Assembly (NCBI GenBank): GCA_030674155.1
Contig: CM060319.1
Coordinates: forward strand, 3,083,568-3,147,567
Direction: 5' to 3'
Source of the DNA: Stramonita haemastoma
Taxonomy: Eukaryota; Mollusca; Gastropoda; Neogastropoda; Muricidae
DNA: 64,000 nt
Both the position numbers and the translations under genes were made by a program. Below the pieces are notes generated by a model, which was not told the origin of the DNA, did not search any database, and saw only the letters and a list, made by a program, of their open reading frames with translations. Within the stretch, counting starts at the first letter, position 1. Each line of letters opens with the position of its first letter. Below, piece after piece: positions 48,393-61,752 of the stretch.

Positions 48393-50899
48393 AGTATTAT
48401 CTGCATTCATCGAAAACTGGAAATTTTCAAGAGTTTTTAGCTCATTGCCAAATTAAACGAATAGTTCAGTGACACATGCCTGACCAAGAACAAATCGGAT
48501 GATAAGACTAGGCTGCTTTTGTCATCATCTGTGAGTGGATTTAAGCTCACACACACACACACACACACACATACACACAGAGTGACACACACATACAATG
48601 GCTATCAATGATTGAGCTTAGCATGGGTACGCTACAAAATTAGTATGTGTTAATCACACCCTTGAATTTCTTAAACAGCTCCTTGAAACATCTTTGGATT
48701 CTGTAGTGTTGAGAGGTCTGTGTGAACCTTGTATATATCTAATGGGAGAAATGAACCCTATACATATCTGATGGGGAAAAATCTTAATGATCCCAACATT
48801 CTGAACTTAGGTTCACACAACAACACTGCCAACACCTTTTTCATGACTGGTTTTTAATTTTCTCTTTTTTTGACAGTTTACGGATTTTTATATTGTTATA
48901 CATGATTTATTATTTGAGGAAACAGTTTTTCTAGATTTTTTTTTTAAGCTTCAGGGGGCTGCACCCCCTCTACCCCATTTTTAGAGGGGAGGAATCACAC
49001 CTCTCCCTTGAACTCATGCACTGTAATATTTTTCATTTTGACTCTGAACAGTTGGTTGCTTTGCTCTGTTATTTGTGTAGTGCATACTTTGGGTGTTCAC
49101 TTATAATCTAAGACTTTTTTTTTGCTATGATCCTTTGGCAAAGACTAAGATTTAACTGCTGACTATGGTGATTTTTTTTTTAAAGTTCACTATTGGAAAT
49201 TTGGGGGAAAATTACCCCTGCAATTGGGCAGTATAGAGTGAGTGAAAGCTGTTCTTGATCCACACATTGCATTCTTTCTTGCAGAAAATGTAAATCATTA
49301 TTGCCTTCCGTGTTCAGTTTGTAAGTTGTCAAGATAATCCTCAATTTCAATATTTAATGGGTTTTTTTTTATTGTAGACAAGTCTTCAACAATTTCAATG
49401 GTTTTTTTTTCTCTATTGTACGTCATCGCAGTCAGTCTGTAAATCTAAACAATTTGGGATCTAAGCATTGACTTTAAAGAATGTTCACTCTTTACGTCTT
49501 CCTACCCCATTTACGAGTAGACTCATAAGCTTTGTCCAACCATATCACCCCATTCACAAGTACACTCGTAACAGAGCACTAAGCTTGAATAGAGTGCTCT
49601 TATTCGGTTATTTCCACAAATTACTCAGTCTGGTAGCTGGGATGACTTCACAAATGGTTTGTTTACATGCCACGATGGCACTTTTTGTTCTGTGTGGAGT
49701 TTTCACTGATCCATCGCCTATCAATCAATATGAGTAAATGCTCAACAATGTCTCAGAGCTAAAGAAGCCACTTAGCAAGTTTGCGAGTGGATTATGGACT
49801 ACAATAGCAATTCAATTGAGGGTCTAGCTTAGTAATGATGATAATATCAGCAATGGGGACGGGATAGCCTAGTGGTCAGAACATTGCGCTTGTAATTTGA
49901 TGACCCAGGTTCGATTCCCGGTCAAGAGGATTTTTCCTCTGGAGTTAACATCAGTGCTGACTCCACTCCCCCCAAAGTCCTTCAGATGAGATTATAAACC
50001 GAGGCCCCGTGTGCGAACGCACGCATAACATCTTGCGCACACGTTAAATCCTGTTCCGCTTTGCGTAAGAGTAGGTCATTGTATGCCGGTGGGAATAGAT
50101 ATTTACAAAACTGCATACACATGGGGACTGGATGTAAAAAGTATATGATTGCTTATCCCATTATCCTCGATATAAAAGAATAAAATAAAATAAATGATAA
50201 ATAAATAAACCAGAGTGACACAGGAAGCAAAAGACTGGTAGATGGAACTCTCTATGGAGTAGGGTGAAGTACTCGCACCCACTGACCATCATCCATACTT
50301 GGTGGAAAGGAAATGATTTTATCCCCAAATCTTGGAAACTTTAATGTAAATTCCTACAGTTATTGCAATCAATAGATCAATAAGTATTCTGGCGAAGTGG
50401 TGAAGGCAGAGATGATACCTATGTCACTGAGTCAGTGTTTTCCTAATCAGAGCTAGACACTGCGTTTATAAGTGGTGTGCAGGCATGATGGTCTTTACTT
50501 TTGTTTTATTTTTTGTTTTTCTGCTGGAGTAATAAATTGTACAGAAATGTTTTGCTTGCTTTTTTTTTTTTTTTTTTTTTTGCTGTGGGTTTTTCAGTAA
50601 AATGTTGCATTTTGGGGGGGGGGGGGGGGGTTCAACGATTTTATTTGCTTAAACAAAACAATTATTTTTTATTCAATAGCCATGAAAACTGGACCGATGG
50701 TAGTTTACTTGGCATCCTCACTGTGAAATGTGAAAGCATCTATTACATTGTTCAGTAGTCGGCACTTGTTTTCTCAGCATGCCTGTGTTTTCATGGACAC
50801 CTGGCTGCACAGTTGAGCAGGGGGGAAAACTCTGGCCGCACATGTGGGTAGAAAGAGTTACCAACACTTATCTCTTTCACTTCAATCAGACAATAAGAC
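48393..50899. other. Gene-free stretch between the transposon and the presumed 3' UTR
   Basis: No coding exon is recognised. It holds (CA)n at about 48549-48580, AT-rich unique sequence, one full SINE (listed separately), poly-T at about 50559-50581 and poly-G at about 50614-50630. Confidence 0.6.
49856..50215 (+). mobile_element. tRNA-derived SINE, full-length
   Basis: The head has an RNA polymerase III A box (GATAGCCTAGTGGTCAGAAC) and B box (GGTTCGATTCCC). The body reads GAGTTAACATCAGTGCTGAC, then GAGGCCCCGTGTGCGAACGC, then ACATCTTGCGCACACGTTAA. The tail has GCTTATCCCATTATCCTCG followed by ATAAAATAAA repeats. It is the least decayed copy in the window, so it may be recent. Confidence 0.9.
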
Positions 50900-53800
50900 A
50901 CAGATGCATTTATATCTTTTTATTAGAACATTTTTGCATCAAAACACAGAATGATAAATACTATGCAGAAGAATGATCTCAGACAGCCTCTGAAATACTA
51001 TAACTGTTTTCCCTCTAAAAGCTGTTCCTCATATGACTACTGCAGTGAACCGTAAAAGTGAAAGCCATTTCTGTTTTTCATAAGTTCATACAACCATTAG
51101 CTGCGCGTCAAATCAAAAACGAAAAAATTAGCCAGCCTAAGAAACCAATAAACATGTGACTGCAAAAAAAGGCAAAAACTCACAACCTGTCACTGTCTAC
51201 ATAATTGCACACTTCCTTCCCATCTACATACACATGGGGGTAAAAGAAAGAGATCTACAAAAGTAGCAAATAAATACATTCTACTAAATCCTTCACAATG
51301 GCACAGAAATATTGTGGTTTTCACAACTTATTATGGCAACAAGGTATCTGAAACATAAAAGAGCAAAGACCAGATCAGATTTTTTTTTCAGATAGAATAT
51401 TAATTCAGTAACACAAACTCTAACCGGAAAGATCAGATGTGTATTTTTTCTTTTAAATAAAAGCATTTAGTGACCAAAAAAAGTAATACAACTGATGAAA
51501 GAAGTCAAATTTCCAGGTGACTTTCATCTGACTGAATGCGAAGCGAACAGTTGCTATAGTCATTCCCTTCCTTCTCCTGAGGTCTCTCTCCAGCAACTGT
51601 CATTGTTGATAGAGAATGCCCCTACAAACAGCAAAGTTGTGTCCATTTAAGGCTACAGAAAAGTTTCAGGGTATAACCACTGAGGAATAGCACTACCTAA
51701 GCAGAGCAGGACTGCTCAAGACAGAACTTGAGGATACTCAATGAAGGGAACAGTGTTTTGCAGCCCATCCTACATAGAGAGAGGTGGGCACTACCAGGTT
51801 CAACTTGCACAAGTCACACTGCCTCAAAAACTCACTGCCATACTTCAAAGATTCCTCAAGAAGTTAGGATGAAGTCAAAGGGCATTTTCTGCAGTGACAT
51901 GAAAACACACAAATCTTACAAATTGCAAAGTAGCACTGTCATTTGCTTTTGGTTCCATCTCCAACTTTCCTCATGGGGGAGGGGGGGGGGGGGGGGGGAG
52001 GGACTAAAATGTTGTAAAGATCTAACTTAATGGGGCACAGCAGTGATTTTTTTTCAGGCAGCATGTTCTAAGCAGTGTGTCTGGGCAGATCACTTGTACA
52101 CACACGAACTATTCAGCTACTCTGCTTCCCTGAAGTCAGTTTAGAAACTAATAAGGGAGGAAACCAATTTCCAAACTGATGACTGTTTCAGTATTCACAT
52201 CAGATTCAAAACTGGGGATATGACTTTATGAAGTTGACAGCTGGGGACAATGACCTTTCGACTCTGCAGAAAAGACTTTGATGCATACATAAACAGTTAT
52301 CACTGACAAAACCTTGCCAAGAGGGAGTACCAGTTTGCTTCCAGTTTCTCTTAAACACTGCAGCTGATGATAGCTGCAGCACACTAAAAATGAAAGACTT
52401 GAAAGGTTCTAAATAATAACATATAACAGGGAAGAGCAAAATGAAGATATACTTAAGATAACCTTACTTGTAATAATTTAAAAACATGCATTTAAAAAGG
52501 CAAATAAGAAACAAACTGAGCTATAAATGTTCAAGCAAGACGCTTTCACATTGAAACAAATCCAATACAGTTCGACAAGATGGTAGCCTACCTAATTTTT
52601 TTTTCCCTTTGAAGAGAATAATTCACAACACGGTCATTAATGTTGGCATAAAAAAATGCCTACCAATTAGAAAACACACCCAGACACAATGTACACAAAA
52701 AGCACCAGTAAACAAGCTAAAAAAAAATTTTTTTAATCTAAGAATGATCAGAAATAAAAATCAAACCATCATACCTCGTATGCTAAGTTCAGCTTTAAAA
52801 CTACTACACCACCATGACTCTTACCATCTCTAAGCACCATAAAAAATACCTACACTGTCATCAAATCTCAAAGTCAGTAAATAAAATGGATAGAAAAAAA
52901 AACCCAGGTTTCAAATCATCACAATTTCACAGCCTTTACCCAAAAGCAGCAAAACATTTACAATAAAAAATTTTAAAAACCTGTTAAGATACTTGAAGAG
53001 AATAACAGTAAAAGACAAAATACCACAAAAGAGCATAAAATAAACCATGACCATGAACATTTTACTTGCAAACTATGCGGGAATAAAGCCGTTTAATGTT
53101 GACAGATAAAGCAGTTAATGCAACCCTCTCCATCCCCAACCCCCCCCTTTTATATTTTACCTTTTTTTTTCTTTTTTTTTTCCTTTCCTGTCTTTTTGAG
53201 TCAGCTGTCCTACAGAAAGGCAAAAATCATAAGAGTTACATTTTATCAGCAGTTTTGTGCACATTGAAGCTCTGCATAGTATGGACACGAAAAGAGTGCT
53301 TTTGAACTTTTAAAGTATGATAAGCATAAAAAATATATATATAATCATAACAAAAAATATATCTCGCTCGTAAGCCTTTTGCTTTTTATGGAATTGGGTG
53401 TGCTACAGAATGTGTGACATGACAATTTCCTTTCAAAAAGGAAAAACAAAAGTATTGTACTACATCCCTTCTCAATAATACTCTATCTTATCTGCCTTGG
53501 GCCTTTCCCCAATACCAATACAATCTGACATGCCTTCAAATGTACAACCGCCTTGGCTCTGTTAGTTTTTCAAAGCAGATGTAAATTTATTTACTGTTGA
53601 CATCTTTTACCCTGGTCTAAAACTTTCACATTTTTAGAAGTAGATCTTTTAACAAGTTTTTAAGATTTTCCATGACACAAAGAACCAGGTGATGAAGTGT
53701 CTATGAAATGTACAATGAACACAAATGGATTACTTTACAAAAACCAAGCAAAGATTTTATTCCCCCCACGCTTTCTTATACAGGCAATCAATAAATTGGT

Positions 53801-55969
53801 CCCTTTGCATTGCCATGGAATCAGTCCAAGTCTTTCCCAACAGACAATCATCACATTTATTTGACACACAGGATCCACTTTCAACAGCTAAAGGTGTTTC
53901 TTCCCTGATGAAAGTCACTGTTGTTATCATCTCACTTTACTCAGACTCATCCATACGAGGTTTTGTGCCTGACTTCACACATTCCAAGTTTTTTCTCTTA
54001 TTCAGAGTTATCACATCACACAACAAAGACGAAAAAAACACATTTTGTTCGCAGACAGGAACACACATGTCACACATCCAAGGTCTAGAACATGAACAGA
54101 TCTAGGAAAAATATGTATCAGTTCAAAAGCAAACAGGGAGGGGGGAGACAGAGGTCTTGAATTCATGATCAACTTAGCTGATTTCTTTCCTAACAAGGGC
54201 CTATTTGTGAAAGTTGCTTAATTAATGGAAAATTGATTAATGCACATTTTGGTTACAGCTGCACATCATTTATTTATGCTTTTTGAAGTTTCATCCCGAT
54301 GTATTTCTGACTGAACACTGAAATCTATTAAAAAAAAAAAAAAAAAAAATCAAACTATGCCTCTTATCAGTGTAAGCATTGACAAAAATTTCATTGTGAA
54401 AAAATCACGTAAATGAGCCTTTCAACAAGCAGCATTCAAATGAATGGCGATATACAATTCACTCAACAGATGAACAGAACTACTGACGTCTGCTTCAAAA
54501 CTTCACATGTGTAACAGAATTCTAAAACTGAGGTGCTTCACAGGCAGTTGAGGTTAGGAGCCTTGAAACCGTAACAATCAGTAACAACAATAAAAACCAG
54601 TATGCTAAATATAGCAAACATTCCAGTCTAAAACATTCTCATCACAACAGAAATGAACACAATACAGTTAAGTTACATAATATGTACACCAGAATGTTGT
54701 ATGAAACGAGGGCATAAGCAAGCACTCGCACACACACATGCATACTCACAAAACTTTTATCAAATTAAAAGCAAAAAAGTATAAAAATGTTCATAGTATG
54801 GTTCCAAGCATAACAAAATCAGTACCTAAGTTTGTCAAAAAGCATTGTGTAATGATGTAAAAACAGGGGACCCCCTAGCAAACCATTGCTATTCACAGGA
54901 CAGACTGCATCATTCTTCCACAGTCACCACACATCAGATCTAAAACCAACAACACTCAAATCATTCTATATTGGTGAGGCACAACAACAATGAAAACAAA
55001 CTAAACAGCTTTCAAAATGCACAGACGTAGCTTTCAAACTGCACAGTCGTAAATATTTTCCTGGATTAGAAATGTTTGTATATGCAACAACAGCAACAAT
55101 TAAAAAAATAATAATAAAAAATTCAATAGGTAGGAAAAAAGAGACTTGGAATAAGAAAAATATTCCTGGTTATATGCAAAATTAAATAATTTTCTTTTGC
55201 TAAAGATCCCCAAAGCTTTCCTCTCGCACATCTGAAGATCAGAGAAAAGGATGTTTTACTGATGCACCGGTTATCTTAAATATGAAGTGGAAAACATGTA
55301 TAACAAAGTTAATACTGGCATCATGTTTAAAGAATACAGCACGAGATGGCTGCTGGCAAGGAGAGGCTTTTCACAGAAACTGTCGTGTAAATATTTTCTT
55401 AACAGAAAGTGGTATTTCATAACAACACGTACAATGAATGTCATGAGAGAATGCACATGTGGCCATTTTTAGATATGCAAATTACTGTATATCTGTTAAT
55501 TTTGTGTGAGGGTGTGAGCAAACATACCTATCTTGTTAATGAGTTTGAGTATGTGTGTGTACATACATGCTTGCATGTTTTTGTACACGTGTATGTATCT
55601 GTGCATGAGAGATTGGCTCTGGAGGCAAAAATCCTAAGAAACACCTCCATCGGGACAGTCACAAATATTCCAACTTTTACAGGCTGCATCCAAGTCGCAT
55701 ACCCCATCTACTGTTGTGTAGTGGACATGACTTTCATCAGCATCTTTCCGTGTTATTCCAGGAGGCTGTGGTGTGCTGGGCAGGTGTGGGATTCTGACAT
55801 CCACACACTGTCACACCCGGCATTGGAATCTGTGCTGTACCTTGTGGATTTAAAGTGGAGATTTCTTGCAATCTCCTAGGTCAGTCCACATGCTTACCAA
55901 CCAATCTTTTACCAAATCCTTGATTAGTTTACACTGCTTGCAAGCCACCGTCTTGATCCAGCCTGTACA

Positions 55970-56022
<53 letters not shown>

Positions 56023-57755
56023 GATACAGAGGATCATTATGCAAGGAACACGTAATTCAGGCCCATATCAGAGTTGGAAGACTACCCAGCCTGCACCCAA
56101 ACTTTAATCAGCAGATGGGTGATTTTACAGGCAGTGCCTTCAGAAAAACGGAGAATGCCTGGCTGAACCCAGCAAAAAAAACACCACCAATTCTTTCATG
56201 TGTGTACAATTTCTTGCATACATTCATGTACAGATGAAACGGACTGAAGCTCACAACAGGCCTGCATGTTTGTTGGACAGGGAAATGTAAAAAGCCAAAG
56301 TCGAAGCCTTCACTCACCAGTGATGCCAAGATTTCAAACAGAAATTACAAGGGCTGAAGATCAACAGCAGTGTATATTTTAGTCATGAATAGTGCCAAGC
56401 CCTGCTATCACCAGTCAAGCTACACCAACTTGCAATGTTTAATGCTTGCCTGTTGCAGAAAAGGCTTTGTTTACTTCTGAATAGATGTCATTGGTAGGAC
56501 TGCGCTAAAATAGTCCAGATTATAAAGAAAATTCTTCTTTTTTTTTTTAAATTGACAGACTGCACCAAGATAGTTGAGATTATAATGTGAAAATATAAGT
56601 ATTTTACAGACAATATATCGCATTATAAACGGAACAGTTATCCAGTTAAATATCTCTTCCAAGCAAGCACTTTTTCTAGAAAGAGACGAAGCGAAATTGA
56701 TCATTTGCAAACACTAAACAAGAAGTGGGAGAGGTAAAGACATTCCACAAGAAACTTGTGAGCACAGGAAAAAATACACTATCACAAACTGTTGAAAACT
56801 ACAGTCCTCACAGGACAAACACATAACAACAAAAATGAAAGCAACATTTCTGAAGGTCATGGAAAGAAAAGAAAAAAATGAAATTTGAAGAAAATATAGG
56901 GGCCTACTTGTAAAATAAACAGAAAGGGAACAAATAAAAGATGAACTTTTAAGAAGCGTATCTTGGTTATCCATGTTAACAACGCAGTATGCAAAGCTCA
57001 TTTAGTTACAAAAAATTCACAGAAACGACAAAAATTGAGAGATCCAGCGTTTTACTGATCTGATCATATTAACCAGCTCACTGAGGATAAAACTGAAGGG
57101 CAACTGGTTTGGCATGATAAAAAAAGTGTATCAAATTGATCTTTAATCTGTGTTTTATTTTATATAACATAATTAATAATAGTAGTAGGAGTAAAAAGGA
57201 TTCCCAATATATTGTGCATGACAAAATGACTGATCCAGTGGCATGAAAAGACCTCGGAATGGATGCAGAAAATTCAAGTTCCAAGGCATGAAGCTAAGAA
57301 TTTTGTAATACATGATTATGTACTATCATGCACATTCAGGCGTGCACACACACACACCCATACACACACTCATGACTCTCTCTCTTTTGCAGATACACAC
57401 ACACAGCCTTCACACAAATGCTAAATAAGACACAAAGTAACATACCTATGACAGCTTTCTTTCTAGGAAAGTGGTATCACCAAAACCAAGTCCCAAATTC
57501 AGCACGGTAGCAAAAAGGAAGAAAGACACTGAAGCTGGCACAATCCTTGTGAGATCCTTGGCAAGTCTTGATGCTGGATGGAATTGAAACAGAGACGCAC
57601 TAGCAGGGAGAAACACTGCACACGACATGGTGAAGATTGTTCAAAGCCAAGCAGTGAGAAAAGCCAGGCTAAAAGGCAGCAACAGCAGAACCGCACCACT
57701 ATCCCCGCATCCCCACCACTATCCCCGCATCAGCTCCGCACACACACACCGTCCC
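50900..57755 (-). other. Possible long 3' UTR of the abLIM-like gene (no other gene seen)
   Basis: This 6.9-kb stretch directly follows the stop codon on the minus strand. It is AT-rich, largely free of the SINEs and minisatellites seen elsewhere, and has no convincing exon. An AATAAA on the minus strand at 50919-50924 could be a distal poly(A) signal, and nearer TTTATT complements also exist. The extent is a guess; part of it may be intergenic. It contains poly-A at about 54330-54350, a (TA)n tract at 55972-56020 and poly-G at about 51977-51999. Confidence 0.3.
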
Positions 57756-57869
57756 TCAGTACAGGTCCAGCTTCTTCTTCATGTCATTGCGCTTCCACTC
57801 GGCCAGGCGGTAAAACTTGTCTCGCGGCATCTTGAACAGAGTGTCGAACTGCTCATTGCTCAGGTGAAT
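57756..57869 (-). CDS. abLIM-like gene, terminal exon with villin headpiece core and stop
   Basis: The exon is 114 nt, 37 codons plus TGA. The acceptor is GTGTTTCAG. It opens I-H-L-S-N-E-Q-F and carries the F-x-x-L-F-K-M turn, then [16 protein letters not shown]. The hydrophobic core, the Trp and the Lys-rich helix that contacts actin in this family are all present. The C-terminus is at the end of the headpiece, as expected. Confidence 0.9.
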   Translation of the reverse strand: MHLSNEQFDTLFKMPRDKFYRLAEWKRNDMKKKLDLY

Positions 57870-60800
57870 CTGAAACACACAGCCCAGTTTTCTAGATGGA
57901 CTCAAGGACATGAAAATTGTACAGATAGTTATGTAAATATAGAAAGAGAGACAGAAAGAGATGTAGACAGACAGATAGCCCCAGGAAATTATATATATAT
58001 AGAGAGAGAGAGAGATATATATATATACACACACAGATGCATGCTTTTGCAATCACTGCTATCACTATAAAATGTACTGAGATGACTTCTGCTTACTACA
58101 CTGAAACAAAAGTTTTGTTGTGTTTTTTTAAGTTATTTTCTCGCAATTTAAATGTTCATACAAGTTTATGTCAACTGGTAGGCCTACATTTATAAGCCAT
58201 TAGATATTGCAAAAAAAAAATTATCTGATACTTTTTTTTTCTTAGAAAACAGTAATGAAACTATTTACTTTTTACCCTTCTGTCAATCAAACGCACTTCG
58301 AAATGAGTGGAATGGATGTTAAAATCCCACTTTAAAAAAGATTTGTATAAGAAAATTAGAAATAAAACGCTTTTCAATCACAACACAGTTTATTCCTTTT
58401 TCTTTATTTTTTGTTCCTTTGCTAGAGCTCGTATGGCCACCAATGGTGAGATTTTTGTGTAAGCAACCATGCCCCCCTTCCCCCCCCCCCCCCCAAATTA
58501 TTTAGGTAGCCACATTCTTACTTCGGGAATGGTTCTCAACACAACACCAGAGTCCATGTGCTTTTCAACAAAAATTTTGTTATCCATTCCTACCAGCACA
58601 AAATGGCCTACTTTTCTAAAAGGCAGAACGAGTTTATAACATGAGCCCAAGATGTTCTGCATGCATTTGCACATAGGGCCTTGGTTTAAAGTCGCATCCA
58701 AAGGACATTTAACATTCAGTTCAATTTTCTTGTCAAACTGGGAAGACAGGGCAATATACCCCATTGGGAATTGTATCCAGAGCATCACCGTTTTATTGTT
58801 AGGCAGATGAATATCTTAACTCTCCTGCCCCCTTCTATCTTTATTCTTGATTTGAATATCTTCTTAAAATATAAAAAAGTGGTTACATTCAGTATTCCAG
58901 CTGTCAAAATAACTAGTTATAACACCACAACTCTTGACCTTCAGTCACAACGGAATAGCACGTTCAGTACTGAAGTAACAACAGAACAACATGCAAATAA
59001 GACAGGCACACAGATGGAGAACTTACCTCTAGTCTATTCCTATCAACATCCCGTGGTAAATCAAATTTGGTGATTTTCAACTTCTCGTATTCATATACCT
59101 GAAACAATAAATAGTGGACACATAAAACAATGAAAGCATTGTCACAAAAAATCTGCAGACAAAACTGAATTAAGCTTTGTTGAGACTTGGGTACTGACAT
59201 GCTACTGCCACATATGGAGAGAGATGGTGTTCATATCAGCAAAATGCCCCTACAATCACTCTTCCATCAAAAGACTAGCTTAGTGTTCAGTGTTTGCGGT
59301 ACTGATTTTTAGCACACTGTGAACTTTACCCTAGTGTTTGTGCCATTGATTTTTAACACACTGAACTTTACCCTAGTGTTTGTGCCATTGATTTTTAACA
59401 ATACTGAACTTTACCCTAGTGTTTGTGCCATTGATTTTTAACAATACTGAACTTCATCTTCCCAAATGTGCCACTCCAGAGAGTCACTCACTTAGTTCAA
59501 CTCGGCACCAAAAAAGCCCTCTTTCTTTGTGTGAAAAATGTATGAAACAAAAATAAAACTTTGGTATCTTTCGCTCAAGTACTTTCCTTTCAGAAAATAA
59601 TATACTACTTTCACCTCAGTTACATCAGATTTTAATGCAGACATTTTTGTCAACATCCATCTATCTTGGAGGAAAATTCCTTACAAGGCAATGGGAGGGG
59701 GGGGGACTAGTTAATGTGCAGTGTTTGCAGTATTGATGGAGGAAAGATGTCAGAGGCCAAAGCCAAAAGGGCCAGAGGTCGGTCTGTCTGTGTGTCTGTC
59801 TATGTGTGTCTGTGTCTGTGTGTCGGTCTGTCTGTGTGTCTGCCTGTGTGTGTGTGTGTTGGTCTGTGTGTCTGTCTGTGTCTGTCTGTCAGTCTGTGTG
59901 TCTATCTATCTGTCTGTCTGTCTGTCTGTCTATGTGTCTGTGTGTTGGTCTGTGTCTGTCAGTCTGTGCGTCTATGTGTCTGTCTGTCTGTCTATGTGTG
60001 TGTGTCTGTCTATGTGTCTGTCTGTCTGTCTGTCTTACCGGGGGGTCACACTCGGTGTGCCAGGAGCTCTTCTGCAGCTGGAGGAGGGGGATGGAGGGCA
60101 CCTCATAGGCCGCCACACTGGGCACTGCACCACGACTCTGACAACACACACACACATGATAACACATGATAACACACACACAGGATAACACATGATAACA
60201 CACACACAGGATAACACATGATAACACACACACAGGATAACACATAACACAACACACATGAATACACACAACACACACGATTGAGGAGGGGGATGGAGGG
60301 CACCTCATAGGCAGCCACACTGGGCACTGCACCACGACTCTGACAACACACACACACACACATTTATTTAATTATTTATTTACTTATTTATTTTTAGATT
60401 TACAAAACTGCATACACACAGGAAATGGATGTAACAAAGCACATGAGAGCTTATTCCATTATCCTTGATATAAAAATAAATAAAATAAACACACACACAT
60501 GCATGCATGCACACACACAGTAACATACACATTCACAAACACACACACGATAACACACACATTCACAAACACACACACATACACATTCTTGGATCTCTCA
60601 CTGTAGATTGTAGCCTAATCAGTAATTGAATTGTACTGTCTCACCTGTCCATGTAACCTACATTTGCATTGGCAATTACATTCGGTGCACACAAAAAACC
60701 AAACATTTGCTTTGGCCATAAACTGCCAGTGAAATTACTACATATATACCATCTTCTCCTACAGGCAGAAAAATGATATACATCCCAGCGTCTGCCAAAC

Positions 60801-61717
60801 TATTTGATCAGAGATACTGTGAAACTGGTCTTTTTGTTTAAAGAAGTACTCACCCTAGAGAGGCTGTCTCCAGTCAGTGTGGAGGTGGATGTATCTGTGG
60901 ACAAAATGACAGGCAGTGTTAACCTTCGTTCTGTAAAATGACAGGTAGTGTAAACCTTCGTTCTGTGAAATGACAGGTAAGGTAAACTTTCATGCTGTGA
61001 AATGACAGGCAGTGTTAACCTTCATGCTGTGAAATGACAGGTAAGGTAAACCTCCATACTGTAATATGAAAGCCGAGAACTGTATCACAACATGGACAAG
61101 GAAAAGCTTCACAACAATGTGTTCACAGTCCCTTCACAACATGTTCACAACCCCTCCACAACGTGTTCACATCCCCTTCCTTTAACACCACTATTCATTC
61201 CTGTCTACCTCATCATTCACATGGTCAGTATGTGATCTCAATGTCATTCTTTCATTTTTTGGTGTTCGGATTGAAAAAAAAAACTGGAGTACCAGAACAG
61301 TTTATTCTAAATCTTAAAACAATGAACACTTGAGTACAATTGACAATCTTGCTTTTACACGTTTCTGAAAACTTCTTCCTAGTAAACAGAAATGTTCATA
61401 GATTTTCAAGAAAATCAGTCTTCTTATGCACACATGTACGGTACTTCAGAGGCACTGCCATACCATACCACAGGTAGAACAGCATTCTGAGTGTGTCTAT
61501 AACACAGCACAGCTTGTGGCATAGCAGAGGTGCTCTCAGGCCTGGTTCAATAAGGGAAGGATTGAGGTCAGTACTGGCAAGAGGGAATACATATAAATGA
61601 CTTCCAGCTGGCCAAAAGTGGTCAGAATAATTTTTTTTTTAAAAACCAATAACTGTGGACAAGCACTACTGATGGCTGCTTCATTAGAGGACAAATTCAA
61701 ATCATGACAGTATTTAT

Positions 61718-61752
<35 letters not shown>

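Noticed and set aside
48206..48472. 88-codon frame near the right end of the transposon
   Set aside because: Crosses poly-G and the terminal inverted repeat; no transposase motif.
49856..49925. tRNA gene
   Set aside because: A and B boxes are present but no full acceptor stem and cloverleaf; followed by SINE body and tail.
55600..55880. Possible coding exon (CIQVAYPIYCCVVDMTFISIF region)
   Set aside because: No family recognised and no convincing splice sites; lies in the presumed 3' UTR on the opposite strand.
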